Assembly: GCA_020433835.1 (NCBI GenBank)
Contig: JAGRBY010000269.1
Location: 1 to 9,158 of the forward strand
Length of the DNA: 9,158 nt
DNA from: Anaerolineae bacterium
Lineage (GTDB): Bacteria > Chloroflexota > Anaerolineae > 4572-78 > J111
Direction: 5' to 3'
The notes beneath the pieces were generated by a model. That model was not told the DNA's origin. It ran no database searches and saw only the letters and a list, made by a program, of their open reading frames with translations. Every line of letters starts with the position of its first letter. The first letter of the stretch is position 1. A program made the position numbers and the translations under genes. This document shows positions 7,295 through 9,158 of this stretch, in pieces.

Positions 7295-7660
7295 TCAATA
7301 AAGATTGAAACGACTAGCCAGCGTGCTCAGCTGGGAAAAGCTGATGGGCTTCAACAAAACGAGCGTAGCTTGAGACCGCAACGTCTCGGCCTGCCAGGCA
7401 TCGGCCGTAGCCAATATCACCGGCACATTGATTAATCGCTCATCGTGCCGAATCTGGCTTAACAGCGTTTTGCCGTTAACCCCCGGAACATGCAGATCTA
7501 ACACAATCATCGATGGCTCAACTTCGCCTAGCCGCTTCTGGGCCACAGACCCGTCCATAATCGCTTCTGTTTCGTAACCGGCTTGCTCCAAAGCGGTTGT
7601 AAAGACCAAACTTTGGTCTTCGTGGTCTTCAATAATTAAGGCAAGGGGTTTTTTATACAA
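7295..7660 (-). CDS. Single-domain response regulator
   Basis: The protein is a 121-residue bare receiver with acidic E11/D12, acceptor D55 in MIVLDLHVPG, T85 in ILATAD and K104 in LLKP. It has no output domain, so it would act as a phosphate relay or by protein contact. It starts with TTG at 7660, supported by a strong AGGAGGT that overlaps the end of the kinase frame, leaving only 3 nt between the kinase stop and this start. That arrangement indicates translational coupling and makes the kinase at 7664-8857 the obvious partner. It is the last gene of the minus-strand block and faces the plus-strand block across a structured gap. Confidence 0.92.
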   Translation of the reverse strand: MYKKPLALIIEDHEDQSLVFTTALEQAGYETEAIMDGSVAQKRLGEVEPSMIVLDLHVPGVNGKTLLSQIRHDERLINVPVILATADAWQAETLRSQATLVLLKPISFSQLSTLASRFNLY

Positions 7661-7663
7661 AGG

Positions 7664-8857
7664 TTAACCTCCTGGTTGAAGGGGCAAAAGCACGGTAAAC
7701 GTACTGCCCTGCCCCACTTTGCTTTTTACAGTAACCTTGCCTCCCATTGCGGTTACCAAATTATGAACAATCGCCAATCCCAAACCAACGCCCCCATACT
7801 TCCGATCGCTGGTTTCATCGACCTGCCGGAATGATTCAAAAATATGGCTTTGGTCTTTTTCTGAAATGCCAATTCCCGTATCTTTAATCTGGATAGCCCA
7901 CTCTGTTTCGTTAGCCATACGACTTCGAATAACAATGTTGCCGGTTTCCGTAAACTTAATGGCGTTGGTGATGAGGTTCGATATCACCTGCTCAATTCTC
8001 ACGGTATCCCCTTGCACCGTAGTCGGCAGGTCCGAATCGCTTTTAAGGCGCATAGCCAATCCCTTTTGCAAAGCCAGCGGCAAATAGTTGGCGTATACAG
8101 TCTCAACCAACGTTTGCGGAGAAAAGTTCTCAGGATGCAGATGCAGTTGGCCCGCTTCGATCTGAGATTGATCGAGCATCTCAGAAAAGACGTGCTCCAG
8201 AACGCGGGCATTATTAATAATACGTTGGGTTAAATCCTGCTGTTGCGGGGTAAGCGTACCGTAAACCTCATGCTGCAACATCTCGGCTATGCCCAACAAA
8301 GCGCCTAAAGGGGTTCGTAATTCGTGGCTAATGCGTGCAATAAAGTGAGACTTGAAATCACTGGCTTCAGTAGCTTGTCGCGCCAACGCCTCAATCTCTT
8401 TAATCTCAACCATATAGCGGCTTACGGCCACCTGCAGCGCACTACGCATCCGTTCTTGTTCATCATGGATAAGCTTCGCCTGTCCTTCGATAAAGCCATG
8501 AACAACTTCATTCTGATATGTATCAATCAAATCCAGGGCGGGAATAACGGTATCGCTATCAAGATACGTCAGAAAAAAACGGCGCGTCGCCTGATTTAGA
8601 TGAAGCACGGCCTGATCACTGAGGCCGATATACCCCCAATGGTTGCCATGATCTTTACCCGACAGCGTCTGATTAAAAAAGTTAAAGAGCGCTTCGACTT
8701 CTGCCTCCGCCAAATTCGCCAACATGGATGGTCGTATCTGAGTACGGTTGGTAAATAGCGTTTGGCGTAGAGCCTGTTGGTATCGACTCACCAAATCAGC
8801 GCGATGAGACTCTATCTGTTGGGCAAGCAATTCTGGTAACAACTCGGTTTTTGCCAC
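7664..8857 (-). CDS. Sensor histidine kinase with RsbRD-like helical N-terminal domain
   Basis: The protein has 397 residues. The first 150 or so are an all-helical, non-PAS sensor region (LLPELLAQQIESHRADLVSRYQQAL...) with the look of the RsbRD/RsbT co-antagonist N-terminal fold; that assignment is by style only. A helical linker (about 130-167) leads to HisKA with H178 in ISHELRTPLGALLG. The HATPase has N294-N298, G1 D326 (DTGIG), the FRQVD lid segment and G2 GVGLGL at 356-361. All kinase motifs are intact and no membrane segment is seen. The start is GTG at 8857, backed by GGAAGGAAGAGG at 8874-8863. It lies 41 nt after the methyltransferase stop and 3 nt before the receiver, so the three genes probably form one transcript. 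Confidence 0.92.
   Translation of the reverse strand: MAKTELLPELLAQQIESHRADLVSRYQQALRQTLFTNRTQIRPSMLANLAEAEVEALFNFFNQTLSGKDHGNHWGYIGLSDQAVLHLNQATRRFFLTYLDSDTVIPALDLIDTYQNEVVHGFIEGQAKLIHDEQERMRSALQVAVSRYMVEIKEIEALARQATEASDFKSHFIARISHELRTPLGALLGIAEMLQHEVYGTLTPQQQDLTQRIINNARVLEHVFSEMLDQSQIEAGQLHLHPENFSPQTLVETVYANYLPLALQKGLAMRLKSDSDLPTTVQGDTVRIEQVISNLITNAIKFTETGNIVIRSRMANETEWAIQIKDTGIGISEKDQSHIFESFRQVDETSDRKYGGVGLGLAIVHNLVTAMGGKVTVKSKVGQGSTFTVLLPLQPGG
7667..7673 (-). promoter_or_regulatory. Strong ribosome binding site supporting a TTG start
   Basis: On the minus strand AGGAGGT (7673-7667) lies within the last two sense codons and stop region of the kinase, 6 nt before TTG at 7660. It decides the non-ATG start and ties receiver translation to kinase translation. 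Confidence 0.75.
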
Positions 8858-8898
8858 CGATGCCTCTTCCTTCCAAAGGCAAAATTAACACCACTCTA

Positions 8899-9158
8899 TT
8901 ATTTGATAAGATAACCGCCGAAGCCGCCACCCATGGACCCAAAGGATGAGACATCTTCCTGACTAAGTTCGCTTTGGTCAAAATTATGCCATTCCAATAA
9001 AGAGATAAAATCTCCCCCCGCGAGCTGCCACGGTTGAAGCAGTTCTCGACATTCTTCCGGGGTGCGGATGTAAAGCGGTGCTCCAATATTTCGATAAAAC
9101 TCAACCAGCTTCTGCGCGGTTGGATCATCACGGTTGTTACTCTGGATATTGAAGACTA
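8899..9158 (-). CDS. C-terminal end of a probable SAM-dependent methyltransferase (DUF574-like), partial
   Basis: The minus-strand frame enters from the right edge and runs 85 residues to TAA at 8899-8901. Its text includes NNRDDPTAQKLVEFYRNIG, then APLYIRTPEECRELLQPW, LAGGDFISLLEWH, and ends MGGGFGGYLIK. The Y-R/G-PLY-R(T/S)PEE-x-x-LL pattern followed by a 'pGl/gdfi-l-eW' strand and a terminal glycine-rich stretch resembles the end of the S-adenosyl methyltransferase family PF04672 (DUF574). The catalytic Rossmann half is outside the window, so this cannot be confirmed here. It is the first visible gene of the minus-strand block, 41 nt upstream of the kinase, and could be a target or a bystander of that pair. 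The overlapping frame 8796-9131 is a shadow. Confidence 0.55.
   Translation of the reverse strand, partial: VFNIQSNNRDDPTAQKLVEFYRNIGAPLYIRTPEECRELLQPWQLAGGDFISLLEWHNFDQSELSQEDVSSFGSMGGGFGGYLIK

Noticed and set aside
8796..9131. 111-codon minus-strand frame at the right edge
   Set aside because: It overlaps both the kinase start and the methyltransferase tail in another frame, has arginine/serine-rich shadow composition, and would conflict with the well-supported kinase GTG start.
1..9158. CRISPR array, tRNA/rRNA genes, toxin-antitoxin or phage-defence genes
   Set aside because: No regularly spaced repeats, RNA gene folds or relevant protein motifs were seen anywhere on either strand.

Overview
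The window is about 9.2 kb of bacterial DNA given over almost entirely to two-component signalling. Six complete signalling genes and one truncated-looking paralogue are visible, with the tail of a probable SAM-dependent methyltransferase at the right edge. The closest match in style is an Anaerolineae-like Chloroflexota genome of modest GC: Rcp1-type receivers, REC-PAS-kinase hybrids, a kinase with an RsbRD-like helical N-terminus, and a DUF574-type methyltransferase tail. This is inference from protein style; a cyanobacterium or other environmental lineage is not excluded.

Layout. Positions 1-665 hold no convincing gene, but contain an inverted, rearranged pair of related repeat copies (152-312 and 383-488). 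Five signalling genes then run on the + strand: a stand-alone Rcp1-like receiver (666-1124), a REC-PAS-HisKA-HATPase hybrid (1430-2887), a REC-PAS protein without kinase (2891-3667) that closely resembles the front half of its neighbour, a PAS-HisKA-HATPase kinase (3934-5112), and a REC-PAS-HisKA-HATPase-REC hybrid (5201-7150). Their intergenic gaps of 305, 266 and 88 nt are rich in small inverted repeats. After a structured convergent gap (7151-7294), three genes read on the - strand in the order methyltransferase tail (8899-9158), kinase (7664-8857), single receiver (7295-7660). The last two are translationally coupled.

How they may work together. The window carries four kinase cores, six receiver domains and four PAS sensors, yet no DNA-binding, GGDEF, EAL or other output domain. 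None of the complete signalling proteins shows an obvious membrane segment or signal peptide. It therefore looks like cytoplasmic phosphorelay parts whose output must be protein-protein contact or partners elsewhere. The Rcp1-like receiver is a natural partner for the phytochrome-type kinase at 3934-5112. The - strand kinase/receiver pair looks like a self-contained module. By eye the + strand block is more AT-rich than the - strand block, suggesting different histories.
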